Shown piece after piece: positions 1 to 7,233 of a stretch of 14,161 bases of DNA. The notes beneath the pieces were generated by a model. The model was given only the letters and a program-made list of their open reading frames with translations, was not told the DNA's origin and ran no database searches. The translations under genes were made by a program, and so were the position numbers. Numbering within the stretch: position 1 is the first letter of the stretch; every line of letters begins with the position of its first letter. The DNA comes from Clostridia bacterium (GTDB lineage: Bacteria; Bacillota_A; Clostridia; Christensenellales; Aristaeellaceae), in NCBI GenBank assembly GCA_017399225.1, contig JAFQEB010000003.1:1-14161 (forward strand). Reading direction: 5' to 3'.

Positions 1-1101
1 CGCGGCGACCGCAGCCCCGGCGAGTTCTACCAGCTGGACATGGAGATGGCCTTCGCCTCCCAGGACGATGTGTTCGCTGTGCTGGAGGACGTGCTGCCCC
101 CCATCTTCGCCAAGTACGGCACCTATAACACCGCCTCCGCTGCGCCCTTCCAGCGCATCCCTTACCTGGAGGCGATGGATCGCTACGGCTCCGACAAGCC
201 CGACCTGCGTATCGACCTGGAGCTGACCGACGTGACCGAGCTGATCGGTGGCTGCGGCTTCGGCCCCTTCGAGGGCAATGTGGTCAAGGCTGTCGTCGTC
301 AGCGATATGACCGCCACCCGCAAGCAGATCGACAAGCTCTGCGCGGATGTCGAGGTCGTTTCCGGCAACAAGGCTTTCTGGTTCAAGGTCGACGAGAAGG
401 GCGAGATCGCTGGCGGCATCGCCAAGTTCGTTAAGCCCCAGGAGGCGGAGGTCATCGCCGCGCTGAACCTGAAGCCCAACACCTTCGTCGGCCTGACTGC
501 CGGCAAGAAGCTGGCTGCCCAGAAGACTGCGGGCGTGCTGCGCAAGATGCTGGCCGACCTGTGCCCCGCGCACATCGACCGGGAGAAGTACGAGTTCTGC
601 TGGATCGTCGACTTCCCCATGTACGAGATGGGCGAGGAGAGCGGCGAGCTGGAGTTCTGCCACAATCCCTTCTCCATGCCCAACGGCGGTCTGGAGATCC
701 TCAAGAAGGCGCAGAATGGCGAGGTCGATCCGCTGAGCATCACGGCTTTCCAGTACGACCTGGTGTGCAATGGCGTCGAATTGTCCTCCGGTGCGGTGCG
801 TAACCATGATCCGGAGATCATGATCGAGGCGTTCAAGATGGTGCGTCTGGGCGAGGAGGACGTGAAGGCCAAGTTCCCGGCGATGTACAATGCGTTCACC
901 TATGGTGCGCCGCCGCATGCGGGCATTGCTCCCGGCGTGGATCGCATGGTGATGCTGCTGGCGGGTGCGGAGACCATCCGTGAAGTGATTCCGTTCCCGA
1001 TGAACAAGAATGCCCAGGACGTGATGATGGGTGCTCCGGGTTATGTGGAGCAGAAGCAGCTGGACGAGCTGCACATCAAGTGCGTCCCGGTGGAAGAATA
1101 A
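1..1101 (+). CDS. aspS: Aspartyl-tRNA synthetase, C-terminal part (5' end outside window)
   Basis: Class II aminoacyl-tRNA synthetase that charges tRNA-Asp with aspartate in the cytoplasm. The open frame runs from base 1, so the gene starts upstream; 366 codons and the TAA stop are visible. The first residues, RGDRSPGEFYQLDMEM, are the end of class II motif 2. The GAD insertion typical of bacterial AspRS lies roughly at bases 400-560 (VGLTAGKKLAAQKTAGVL). HNPFSMP (661-681) and the ELSSGAVRNH segment are active-site signatures, and GIAPGVDR (922-945) is motif 3. The RSPGEFYQLD and VCNGVELSSG wording recalls AspRS of Alphaproteobacteria more than the RQPEFTQID and LNGYELGGGS forms of Bacillus. 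Whether it is Asp-specific or also charges tRNA-Asn cannot be decided from this part. Identity is very secure. Confidence 0.97.
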   Translation, partial: RGDRSPGEFYQLDMEMAFASQDDVFAVLEDVLPPIFAKYGTYNTASAAPFQRIPYLEAMDRYGSDKPDLRIDLELTDVTELIGGCGFGPFEGNVVKAVVVSDMTATRKQIDKLCADVEVVSGNKAFWFKVDEKGEIAGGIAKFVKPQEAEVIAALNLKPNTFVGLTAGKKLAAQKTAGVLRKMLADLCPAHIDREKYEFCWIVDFPMYEMGEESGELEFCHNPFSMPNGGLEILKKAQNGEVDPLSITAFQYDLVCNGVELSSGAVRNHDPEIMIEAFKMVRLGEEDVKAKFPAMYNAFTYGAPPHAGIAPGVDRMVMLLAGAETIREVIPFPMNKNAQDVMMGAPGYVEQKQLDELHIKCVPVEE

Positions 1102-1330
1102 AGCCAGGGAAGCGGAAAAAAAGGTTAAGGGCCGATGGCCCTTACGGGGGATGGAAGGGGCCGCGGAGGCCCCTCCCCGCCGGAGGCCTCGTCCGCAGAC
1201 GAAAAAAGCCCCATGACGCCTTTGACGGATCTCCGATCCGTCAAACAGTCCGCGCAACCAAAAAAGAAAAGCCGACAAAGTACAGTAACCAAACCTGTTC
1301 CGCGTGGAGACAGCTGCAAAGGAAACGACG

Positions 1331-1397
1331 GGGGGACTCCCTCAGTCATCGCCTTGCGGCGATGCCAGCTCCCTCGGGGAGGGAGCCTTTTGGCTCC
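1331..1397. repeat. Candidate dispersed palindromic (REP-like) element
   Basis: The layout is GACTCCCTCAGTC, then a 7-bp hairpin CATCGCC-TTGC-GGCGATG, then GCTCCCTC-GGG-GAGGGAGC, then TTTT and GGCTCC. The GAGGGAG arm can pair with either upstream CTCCCTC, and GGAGCC (1382-1387) can also pair with GGCTCC (1392-1397) across a TTTT loop, so several folds exclude each other. The wording closely resembles a palindromic repeat that I recall being scattered between genes in gut Clostridia. That recollection is from memory and cannot be tested here; the fold itself is directly visible. Confidence 0.5.
1368..1391 (+). terminator. Possible aspS transcription terminator
   Basis: An 8-bp GC-rich stem GCTCCCTC/GAGGGAGC with a GGG loop is followed by CTTTT. 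The T tract is short, and the site lies about 265 bases after the aspS stop, inside the palindromic element, so termination is plausible only. The 11-bp hairpin at 1446-1472 followed by TTT is an alternative. Confidence 0.3.
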
Positions 1398-1536
1398 GGC
1401 TTTGCGGCTTTCTTTTCCTGATAATATGATATATCGTGATTTCAGCGGCGGCGGACGAAAAGTCTGCCGCCGTTTGCGATGCTGCAGATCTCTTTGGCGT
1501 ACAAAGAGAAAAGGCGAGAAGAGGCTGTTTGAAAAC

Positions 1537-1565
1537 TTGCCAACCCGGTGAATCTATGCTATAAT
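1537..1565 (+). promoter_or_regulatory. Sigma-A promoter with extended -10, for asp23 operon
   Basis: The -35 box TTGCCA (1537-1542), a 17-base spacer and a perfect -10 TATAAT (1560-1565) are preceded by TG one base upstream (TGCTATAAT), an extended -10. Transcription would start near 1572, giving an untranslated leader of about 100 bases. This is the strongest promoter match in the window and fits control of the long downstream operon. Confidence 0.8.
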
Positions 1566-1619
1566 GAAGCGAATCCGTCTGCGAAGGTGCGGATGGACGC
1601 TTCAAGGCAACCAAATTCC

Positions 1620-1650
1620 GGCTGAAAACGATGATTTTCGGCCATTTTCC
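1620..1650 (+). promoter_or_regulatory. Leader hairpin before asp23
   Basis: A 9-bp stem GGCTGAAAA/TTTTCGGCC (one G-T pair) with a 6-base loop is followed by ATTTTCCC and ends 12 bases before the Shine-Dalgarno sequence at 1656-1662. It could act as a weak attenuator or as an mRNA-stabilising leader structure. A smaller stem ATCCG/CGGAT lies at 1573-1594. No known riboswitch class is recognised. Confidence 0.35.
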
Positions 1651-1671
1651 CATTCAGGAGGTGCAAAACCT

Positions 1672-2217
1672 ATGGCTAAGAAGGAAACTCTGCCCGTGAC
1701 CGTGGATCTCAATGATATGGAGCCCGGCAGCAATATCACCTATGCCAGCGACGTAGTGGCGATCATCGCCGGTATCGCAGCGGCGGAGGTCGAAGGCATT
1801 GCCGGTATGGTCAATGTGCCCAACGGTAACCTGCTGGGCAAGAACCGCGGCGTGACCAAGGGCGTGAAGGTGGAGACCGGCACGGAGGAGGCCAGCGTTG
1901 ACCTCTATGTGACGGTCGAGTACGGCAAGCCCATCCAGAAGGCTGCCCAGGAGGCCCAGGAGAGCGTACGCAAGGCGATCGAGGCCATGACGGGCCTGCA
2001 TGTGGTGCGCGTGGACGTGCATGTGCAGGGTGTGAGCTTCGCCAAGGAGAACAGCGCGCTGTCTGCCGGTGCGAAGAACGCGGTGCTGGAGGGCGCTGTG
2101 GCTGCGGAGGAGATCCCCGCTGAGCCCGAAATGCCTGCTCCCGCCGAGGAGCCCGCAGCCGCAGAAGACGATGCGGATGAGGCTGAGGAAGTCGTCATCG
2201 ACGCGCCCGTGCTGTAA
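1672..2217 (+). CDS. Asp23/Gls24 family envelope stress protein
   Basis: A 181-residue Asp23/Gls24 (DUF322) protein. Family members are small cytoplasmic proteins, membrane-tethered by AmaP in Staphylococcus and linked to alkaline and cell-wall stress; no enzymatic activity is known. The core spans about residues 5-125, including ITYASDVVAIIAGIAAAEVEGIAGM, then VDLYVTVEYG and VRVDVHVQGVSF. Residues from about 126 form an Ala/Pro/Glu/Asp-rich acidic tail, longer than usual. The ATG at 1672 is chosen over the in-frame ATG at 1564 because AGGAGGTG (1656-1662) lies just before it and the upstream extension overlaps the -10 box. It is followed after 37 bases by its presumed membrane partner. Family assignment is secure; the physiological role is inferred. 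Confidence 0.92.
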   Translation: MAKKETLPVTVDLNDMEPGSNITYASDVVAIIAGIAAAEVEGIAGMVNVPNGNLLGKNRGVTKGVKVETGTEEASVDLYVTVEYGKPIQKAAQEAQESVRKAIEAMTGLHVVRVDVHVQGVSFAKENSALSAGAKNAVLEGAVAAEEIPAEPEMPAPAEEPAAAEDDADEAEEVVIDAPVL

Positions 2218-2254
2218 GCGACTGCCTGTCGTCCTGAAAAAGGAGATATGATCC

Positions 2255-3376
2255 ATGAAAAAGAGCATTCCCGTACGCATCCTGACGGCGCTGGGCGGCC
2301 TTTTGCTGCTGGGCCTGGGCGTGTGCGTCGCGGCAGAAGCGCTGTTTGATGTGCCAGTGACGGCGGCGATCGGCCGCGTGCTGGCTTCGCCGCAGGTGCT
2401 GCTGGTGCTGGCGCAGATCGTGCTGGCGCTGTTCCTGTGTGCGGTCGGCGCGTCGGTGATCATCTGCGCCCTGCCCTCCCGCAAGCGCGTCCAGAGCGAC
2501 TACATCATGCAGAAGGGCGAAAACGGCCCCATCGGCGTGTCCGTCCGGGCGATCGAGAAGCAGGTGCGCGCCTGCGTTGCCAAGCATGACCTGATCCAGA
2601 GCGCGGAGGTCTCCATCCGCGAGGTGCGCGAGGGCCTGGTTATCCTGCTGGACGTCGACCAGGTGGCGGGCGTGAATATCCCGCTGTCCGTCGGTCTTCT
2701 GCAGAAGCAGATCCGGCAGTATGTGACTGCCTGTACCGGCGTTGACGTGCATGAGGTGCGCGTGCTGGTGGAAAACGATACCCCTGACCAGGTGGAGTCC
2801 GTCTATGCGGTGCAGGATACGGTGATGCCGGCGCCTGCCCGTCCTGTGGCGGAGCAAAAGCCGATCGCCGAAGCCGCGCCTGCGGTGGAAGCAGAAGCGC
2901 CTGCGCCCGAAAAGGCGGAAGCGGAGGAACATGCTGCCCCGGCCGTGCCCGTGGCGCCGGTGGTCGTGATGCCCCCCATGCCCGAAATGCCGGAGCTGCC
3001 CGCGGAGGAAGATGACCGCCCGCTGCACCAGCGGCTGTTCGGCGCGGAGGAGCAGATGGCGTTCGTGCCTGCGCCGCCGGAGCTGGTGGTGGAGCCCTCC
3101 GAGCCTGAGGAGGAAGAGGAAGCCCCTGAGATCGAGCTGGAGCTGGAGACGGAGGAGAACTCTGAGGAGCCTGCAGCCGATGCTGAGATCCCCGAGGAAG
3201 AAGCGGCCGAGCCCTGCGAAGCGACCGAGGAAGCCGAAGAAACGACTGAGTCCTGCGAAGCGCCTGAAGAAGCCGAAGAAGCCGAGGAAACGGCTGCTGA
3301 GCCGGAGATCGTCCTGTTTGAGGCGGACGCTGAGGATGAGGCTTCCGCTGAAGAGGAAGAGCCGGAGACCCTGTAA
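2255..3376 (+). CDS. amaP: AmaP-like Asp23 membrane anchor with long acidic tail
   Basis: A 373-residue protein resembling alkaline shock response membrane anchor AmaP. Two hydrophobic helices (about residues 9-30 and 48-72) are followed by a basic stop (PSRKRVQ) and an Asp23-like domain at about 80-175 (GPIGVSVRAIEKQV, VILLDVDQVAGVNIPL, VHEVRVLVEN). AmaP of Staphylococcus anchors Asp23 at the membrane, and the adjacent asp23 gene supports the same role here. Residues 176-373 are low-complexity Glu/Ala/Pro, very acidic, with an internal near-repeat (CEATEEAEE and CEAPEEAEE). That roughly 200-residue tail nearly doubles the usual family length. The start at 2255 has AAGGAGA (2239-2245) ahead of it. 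A small GCCGG/CCGGC hairpin (3389-3403) lies between this gene and nusB. Confidence 0.85.
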   Translation: MKKSIPVRILTALGGLLLLGLGVCVAAEALFDVPVTAAIGRVLASPQVLLVLAQIVLALFLCAVGASVIICALPSRKRVQSDYIMQKGENGPIGVSVRAIEKQVRACVAKHDLIQSAEVSIREVREGLVILLDVDQVAGVNIPLSVGLLQKQIRQYVTACTGVDVHEVRVLVENDTPDQVESVYAVQDTVMPAPARPVAEQKPIAEAAPAVEAEAPAPEKAEAEEHAAPAVPVAPVVVMPPMPEMPELPAEEDDRPLHQRLFGAEEQMAFVPAPPELVVEPSEPEEEEEAPEIELELETEENSEEPAADAEIPEEEAAEPCEATEEAEETTESCEAPEEAEEAEETAAEPEIVLFEADAEDEASAEEEEPETL

Positions 3377-3427
3377 AGACAAAGGAAAGCCGGTGCAGCC
3401 GGCGTGAAGCGATAGGAGTGTATTTCA

Positions 3428-3877
3428 ATGGCGCGTTCTACTGCGCGTGCTGCAGTGATGCAGATGATTTTCGAGAACCTGGCCGGCGGCGAGGGCGGCG
3501 AGGAAACCCTGGCGCTGGTCTATGAGGCCCTGCGTCATGAGGGTATCCCCGGCGTGGAGATCGCCGACAACGAGCCCAACAAGTCCGACAAGGCCTATAT
3601 CGCCCGCGTGCTGGACGGCGTGCTGAACAACCTGGATGAGCTGGATGCCGAGATCCAGGCGGCCAGCCCCCGCTGGAACGTCAGCCGTATGCCCAAGGTC
3701 GATCTGACCATCCTGCGCCTGGCGGCGTGGGAGATCCTCCACGAGGAGGACGTCCCCGGCAGCGTTGCCATCAACGAGGCGGTCAACCTGGCCACCCGTT
3801 ATTCCGAGCCCACCTCCGGCCGTTTCGTCAACGGCGTCCTGGGCACCATCCTGCGCAAGAAGGAGGCGGCGCAGTGA
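3428..3877 (+). CDS. nusB: Transcription antitermination factor NusB
   Basis: A 149-residue all-helical NusB, of typical length. In the family it pairs with NusE (ribosomal protein S10) and binds boxA RNA to form rRNA antitermination complexes. The N-terminal STARAAVMQMIFENL corresponds to the family's RxxAxQxLF start, and the C-terminal half VDLTILRLAAWEIL...AINEAVNLATRY...RFVNGVLGTI is the most diagnostic block. It starts at ATG 3428 after AGGAG (3414-3418). Its last four bases overlap the GTG start of the M22 gene, indicating translational coupling. The position downstream of asp23/amaP is common in Clostridia. Confidence 0.96.
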   Translation: MARSTARAAVMQMIFENLAGGEGGEETLALVYEALRHEGIPGVEIADNEPNKSDKAYIARVLDGVLNNLDELDAEIQAASPRWNVSRMPKVDLTILRLAAWEILHEEDVPGSVAINEAVNLATRYSEPTSGRFVNGVLGTILRKKEAAQ

Positions 3878-4836
3878 AACGCGTCGTCATCGGCGTGGAC
3901 ACCAGCTGCTACACCACCTCCGTTGCCGCTGTGACGACGGAAGGGGAGGTGCTGGCCAGCTGCCGCAGGCTCCTGCCCGTCCCGCAAGGGGAGCGGGGCC
4001 TGCGCCAGTCCGAAGCCGTCTTTATTCATGTGCGTCAGCTCCCGGAGCGTTTTGAGGAGCTGGCGCCCTTCGTGCGTGATGCGGAAATTGCCGCCGTGTG
4101 CGTTTCCCGCACGCCGCGCGACGAAGAGGACTCCTACATGCCCGTGTTCCACGCAGGGGACGCTCAGGCTCGCGCGCTGGCTGCGATGCTCGGCGTTCCC
4201 TGTTTTGCTACGACCCACCAAAGGGGGCACATCGCTGCGGCGAAGGTGGACAGCGGCGTCCGCGAGGGCGATCTGCTGGCCGTGCACCTCTCCGGCGGCA
4301 CCACGGAGGTGCTCTCCCTTGTGGGGGATGAGCTGACCCTCCTGGGCGGCACCCTGGACCTTCATGCAGGTCAGGTGGTGGACCGCACCGGCGTGGCGCT
4401 GGGGCTGCCCTTCCCGGCAGGCCCGCACCTGGAGAAGCTGGCCGTCCGCGGCCGCAGCGAAGCCCGGCTGACCATGACCACCCGTGACGGTGGCCTGAGC
4501 TGCCATTTCTCCGGCGCGGAAACGCAAGTCCAGCGCTGGATTGCCGAGGGCGCGCTGCCCCGGGAGGACATCGCTCGCGAGGTCTACGACCTCCTCAGCC
4601 GCACCGTGGCCCGCATGGTCTGCGCAGCGGCGGAGAAAACCGGTATCCGGCAGGTGCTGATCGCGGGGGGCGTGGCATCGTCGGCGCTGTTTCGGGAGAT
4701 GCTGCGCGAGCGCATCGCAAAGCGCGACCGAAACCTGCACGTCTGCTTCGGCAAGCCCGAGTATTCCGGCGACAATGCCGTGGGCGTGGCGCTGATTGGC
4801 GCGGAGAAGCTGAAGAAATCATCGCGTCCTGACTGA
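3874..4836 (+). CDS. Kae1/TsaD-like (peptidase M22 family) protein
   Basis: A 320-residue ASKHA-fold protein of the TsaD/Kae1/M22 superfamily. Visible signatures are GVDTSCYTTS (residues 7-16), a metal-binding HQRGH (H115, H119), SGGTTE (140-145), DRTGVALGLPFPAGP (170-184), GGVASS (265-270) and YSGDNAVG (297-304). TsaD proper makes the tRNA t6A modification with TsaB, TsaE and TsaC. This shorter protein differs from classical TsaD (HMEGH, CTDN) and resembles a Clostridial paralogue often labelled O-sialoglycoprotein endopeptidase; its function is unproven. GTG at 3874 is chosen as start because AGGAGG (3861-3866) sits seven bases upstream, it overlaps the nusB stop (GTGA), and the frame upstream of it lies inside nusB. 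Confidence 0.85.
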   Translation: MKRVVIGVDTSCYTTSVAAVTTEGEVLASCRRLLPVPQGERGLRQSEAVFIHVRQLPERFEELAPFVRDAEIAAVCVSRTPRDEEDSYMPVFHAGDAQARALAAMLGVPCFATTHQRGHIAAAKVDSGVREGDLLAVHLSGGTTEVLSLVGDELTLLGGTLDLHAGQVVDRTGVALGLPFPAGPHLEKLAVRGRSEARLTMTTRDGGLSCHFSGAETQVQRWIAEGALPREDIAREVYDLLSRTVARMVCAAAEKTGIRQVLIAGGVASSALFREMLRERIAKRDRNLHVCFGKPEYSGDNAVGVALIGAEKLKKSSRPD

Positions 4837-4865
4837 AAACAATTTAGAATTCGGAGGTCATTGAT

Positions 4866-5714
4866 ATGTCTGCACAGCTGCTTGACGGTAAAGTCATGTC
4901 CGAGGCGCTTCGCGGCGAGATCGCGATGCGCGTTGCTGCCCTGAAGGATAAGGGCGTCCATCCCGGCCTCGCGGTCATCCTCGTGGGCGAGGATCCCGCC
5001 AGCCAGATCTATGTCCGCAACAAGGGCATCGGCTGCGAGCAGGTGGGCATCCACTCCGTGACCATCCGTATGCCGGAAACCACCACCCAGGAGGAACTGG
5101 AAAGCCAGATCCGCGCGCTCAATGCGGACGAGACCATCCACGGCATCCTCGTGCAGCTGCCCCTGCCCAAGCACCTGGATGAGGCTGCCGCGCTGGCGGT
5201 GATCGTTCCGGAAAAGGACGTGGACGGCTTCCACATCCAGAACGCCGGCAAGCTTCTCAACGGCCTGAACGGCGTCATCGCCTGCACTCCCAAGGGCGCG
5301 CTGGAGATGATCCGCCGCACGGGCGTTGATCTCTCCGGCAAGGAGGCCGTGGTCGTGGGTCGCTCCAACATCGTGGGCAAGCCCATGGCGATGCTGCTGC
5401 TCCAGCAGAACTGCACTGTTACCATGTGCCACAGCCGCACGGTGGATCTGGCCGCCCATACCCGCAACGCGGACGTGCTGGTGGCAGCGGTCGGCAAGGC
5501 GAAGTTCATCACTGCTGATATGGTCAAGCCCGGCGCCATCGTCATCGACGTGGGCATCAACCGCCTGGAAAACGGCAAGGTCGTGGGCGACGTGGACTTC
5601 GAGGGCGTGAAGGAAGTCGCTTCCTGGATCACTCCCGTACCCGGCGGCGTGGGCCGCATGACCATCACCATGCTGCTGGAGAACACCGTCGAAGCGGCGG
5701 AAAAGACTGTGTAA
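4866..5714 (+). CDS. folD: Bifunctional methylenetetrahydrofolate dehydrogenase / cyclohydrolase
   Basis: A 282-residue cytoplasmic FolD that interconverts 5,10-methylene-THF, 5,10-methenyl-THF and 10-formyl-THF, supplying one-carbon units for purines and formyl-Met. The catalytic Tyr and Lys are in SQIYVRNK (Y49, K53), followed by VQLPLP (96-101), DVDGFH (D120), the NAD(P)-binding loop GRSNIVGKP (165-173) and the C-terminal TPVPGGVG (256-263). Length is normal for the family. The start is fixed by GGAGG (4853-4857), nine bases from ATG. It follows the M22 gene by 29 bases and precedes xseA by 21, so it is very probably co-transcribed; folD-xseA-xseB-ispA is a common order in Bacillota. Confidence 0.98.
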   Translation: MSAQLLDGKVMSEALRGEIAMRVAALKDKGVHPGLAVILVGEDPASQIYVRNKGIGCEQVGIHSVTIRMPETTTQEELESQIRALNADETIHGILVQLPLPKHLDEAAALAVIVPEKDVDGFHIQNAGKLLNGLNGVIACTPKGALEMIRRTGVDLSGKEAVVVGRSNIVGKPMAMLLLQQNCTVTMCHSRTVDLAAHTRNADVLVAAVGKAKFITADMVKPGAIVIDVGINRLENGKVVGDVDFEGVKEVASWITPVPGGVGRMTITMLLENTVEAAEKTV

Positions 5715-5735
5715 AAAGCGAGGTGTGACCTCCGC

Positions 5736-7007
5736 ATGTCTGAATGGATCCTGGAGGTCAGCGACCTCAACGAATACGTACGGGCGTCGCTGAACGCCGA
5801 TCCCGCGCTGCGCAGTCTGCGGCTGCGGGGCGAGATCAGCAATTTCAAGCGGCACTCCTCCGGACACTGGTATTTCACTCTCAAGGACGAACGCTGCCGC
5901 ATCAGCGCGGTGATGTTCCGTCAAAACGCCATGCGCCAGTCCATCCGCCCGATGGACGGCATGAGCGTCGTCGTCTCCGGGCAGGTCAGCCTGTATGCGG
6001 AGAGCGGCACCTATCAGATCTATTGCGAGAGTATGCGCCCCGATGGCGTGGGCACGCTGTACCAGCAGTTCGAGGCGCTTAAGGCGAAGCTGCGTGCCGA
6101 GGGCCTCTTCGATCAGGCCCGAAAGCAGCCCATCCCGTACCGCCCGCGGAAGATCGCCGTGGTCACCTCGCGCACCGGCGCGGTGCTGCATGACATCCGC
6201 AAGGTGAGCGCCCGGCGCGACCCCGGCGTGCCGCTGGTGCTGCTGCCGGTACAGGTGCAGGGCCAGGGTGCGGCGGAGGAGATCGCTGCGGCCATCCGCC
6301 ATGCGGGCGAGCTGCCGGAGGTGGACGTGATCATCACCGGCCGCGGCGGCGGATCGATGGAGGATCTCTGGGCCTTCAATGAGGAGATCGTCGCCCGGGC
6401 CATCGCGGAGAGCCCGGTGCCCGTCATCAGCGCCGTGGGCCATGAGACGGACGTGACCATCGCCGATTTTGTCGCGGACGCAAGGGCCTCCACGCCCTCC
6501 AATGCGGCGGAGATGGCCGTACCCGACCGGCGGGAGATTATCGACGGCCTGCGCGGTATGCAGCGCCATCTGACGGACGCGGCTTCGGCGCTCTTGCGGG
6601 AGCATCGCCTGACGCTGACGTCGCTCCAGCGCCGCATGGAAGGCTGCCGGCCGGAGCAGCGGGTGGCTGCGCTGCGCGCCTCGGCGGCAGAAATGCGGAT
6701 GCGCCTGAACGCCGCCGTGGATGCGAAGCTGCCGATGTTGACGCACCGCATCGCCATGGCTGGGATGCGGCTGGACAGCGCGGCGGACAAGCGGCTTGCC
6801 CGGCAGGAGGAGAAGATTGCCCGGATGAAGACCCGGCTGGCGGCGCTCAACCCGGCGTCCGTGCTGGAGCGTGGCTATGCACTGGTCATGGATGGCGACA
6901 AGGTGGTCACCGGCGCTGCACAGGCCAATGAAGTAAGTGAAATGACCCTGCGCTTCCGTGATGGCAGCGTCCGGGTACACAGGGAGGAATCGAACCATGG
7001 CGGCTAA
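5736..7007 (+). CDS. xseA: Exodeoxyribonuclease VII large subunit
   Basis: A 423-residue large subunit of exonuclease VII, which degrades single-stranded DNA from either end together with several XseB chains and takes part in repair and mutation avoidance. An N-terminal OB-fold covers about residues 1-100 (VRGEISNFKRHSSGHWYFTLKD-like block near 30-51). The catalytic domain carries RGGGSMEDLWAFNEE (203-217) and GHETDVTIADFVADARAS (235-252). A long Arg/Leu-rich coiled-coil region occupies about 265-370, where XseB binds. The closing NPASVLERGYALV is typical. GCGAGGTG ahead of ATG 5736 is the likely ribosome site. The gene overlaps xseB by 11 bases. Confidence 0.98.
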   Translation: MSEWILEVSDLNEYVRASLNADPALRSLRLRGEISNFKRHSSGHWYFTLKDERCRISAVMFRQNAMRQSIRPMDGMSVVVSGQVSLYAESGTYQIYCESMRPDGVGTLYQQFEALKAKLRAEGLFDQARKQPIPYRPRKIAVVTSRTGAVLHDIRKVSARRDPGVPLVLLPVQVQGQGAAEEIAAAIRHAGELPEVDVIITGRGGGSMEDLWAFNEEIVARAIAESPVPVISAVGHETDVTIADFVADARASTPSNAAEMAVPDRREIIDGLRGMQRHLTDAASALLREHRLTLTSLQRRMEGCRPEQRVAALRASAAEMRMRLNAAVDAKLPMLTHRIAMAGMRLDSAADKRLARQEEKIARMKTRLAALNPASVLERGYALVMDGDKVVTGAAQANEVSEMTLRFRDGSVRVHREESNHGG

Positions 7008-7233
7008 GAAAAAGCTGAGCTTTGAGGAACGCCTCGCGCAGGTGGAACGCCTGATCAGCGAGATGGAAAGCGGCGCGCTGCCGCTGGAGGAAGCCCTCAA
7101 GCAGTACGAGGAGGGCATGAAGGCGCTCACGGCCCTGGAAAAGGAGCTGCAAAGCGCCCAGCAGAAGCTGACCGTGCTGCGCCGCGCCGCCGACGGCACC
7201 GAAGAAGAGATTCCCCTGGAGGTCGAGGAATGA
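6997..7233 (+). CDS. xseB: Exodeoxyribonuclease VII small subunit
   Basis: A 78-residue helical small subunit that coats the XseA coiled coil. The sequence LSFEERLAQVERLISEMESG, then LPLEEALKQYEEGM, then the LEKELQSAQQKL helix is diagnostic. ATG 6997 is chosen over the in-frame ATG at 6958, because GGGAGG (6982-6987) precedes it and the family always begins with a short basic leader before SFEE. It overlaps xseA by 11 bases and the next gene by 4 (ATGA), so the three are translationally coupled. Confidence 0.96.
   Translation: MAAKKKLSFEERLAQVERLISEMESGALPLEEALKQYEEGMKALTALEKELQSAQQKLTVLRRAADGTEEEIPLEVEE

Larger units (their letters stand above)
1102..1536. other. Gene-free stretch dense in perfect hairpins
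   Basis: No reading frame here looks like a protein. It holds a series of perfect or near-perfect inverted repeats: 1126-1144 (8-bp stem, loop GAT), 1156-1174 (7 bp), 1189-1202 (5 bp), 1221-1245 (11 bp, loop TCC), 1347-1364 (7 bp), 1368-1386 (8 bp), 1446-1472 (11 bp with one G-T pair, loop GAAAA) and 1489-1509 (8 bp). Most lack a following T tract. Some may end aspS transcription; the rest look like palindromic repeat elements that have accumulated between operons. Confidence 0.7.

Noticed and set aside
1126..1245. Intrinsic terminators at 1126-1144 and 1221-1245 for aspS
   Set aside because: Neither stem is followed by T residues on the plus strand; the only nearby homopolymers are A runs.
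1135..1551. Overlapping frames of 60-138 codons in the aspS-asp23 gap
   Set aside because: They cross several perfect hairpins, lack ribosome sites and show low-complexity basic composition, so they are not genes.
2195..3382. A 395-codon minus-strand frame opposite amaP
   Set aside because: Its Leu/Arg/Phe/His-rich composition is the mirror of the Glu/Ala tail of AmaP; no ribosome site or family likeness.
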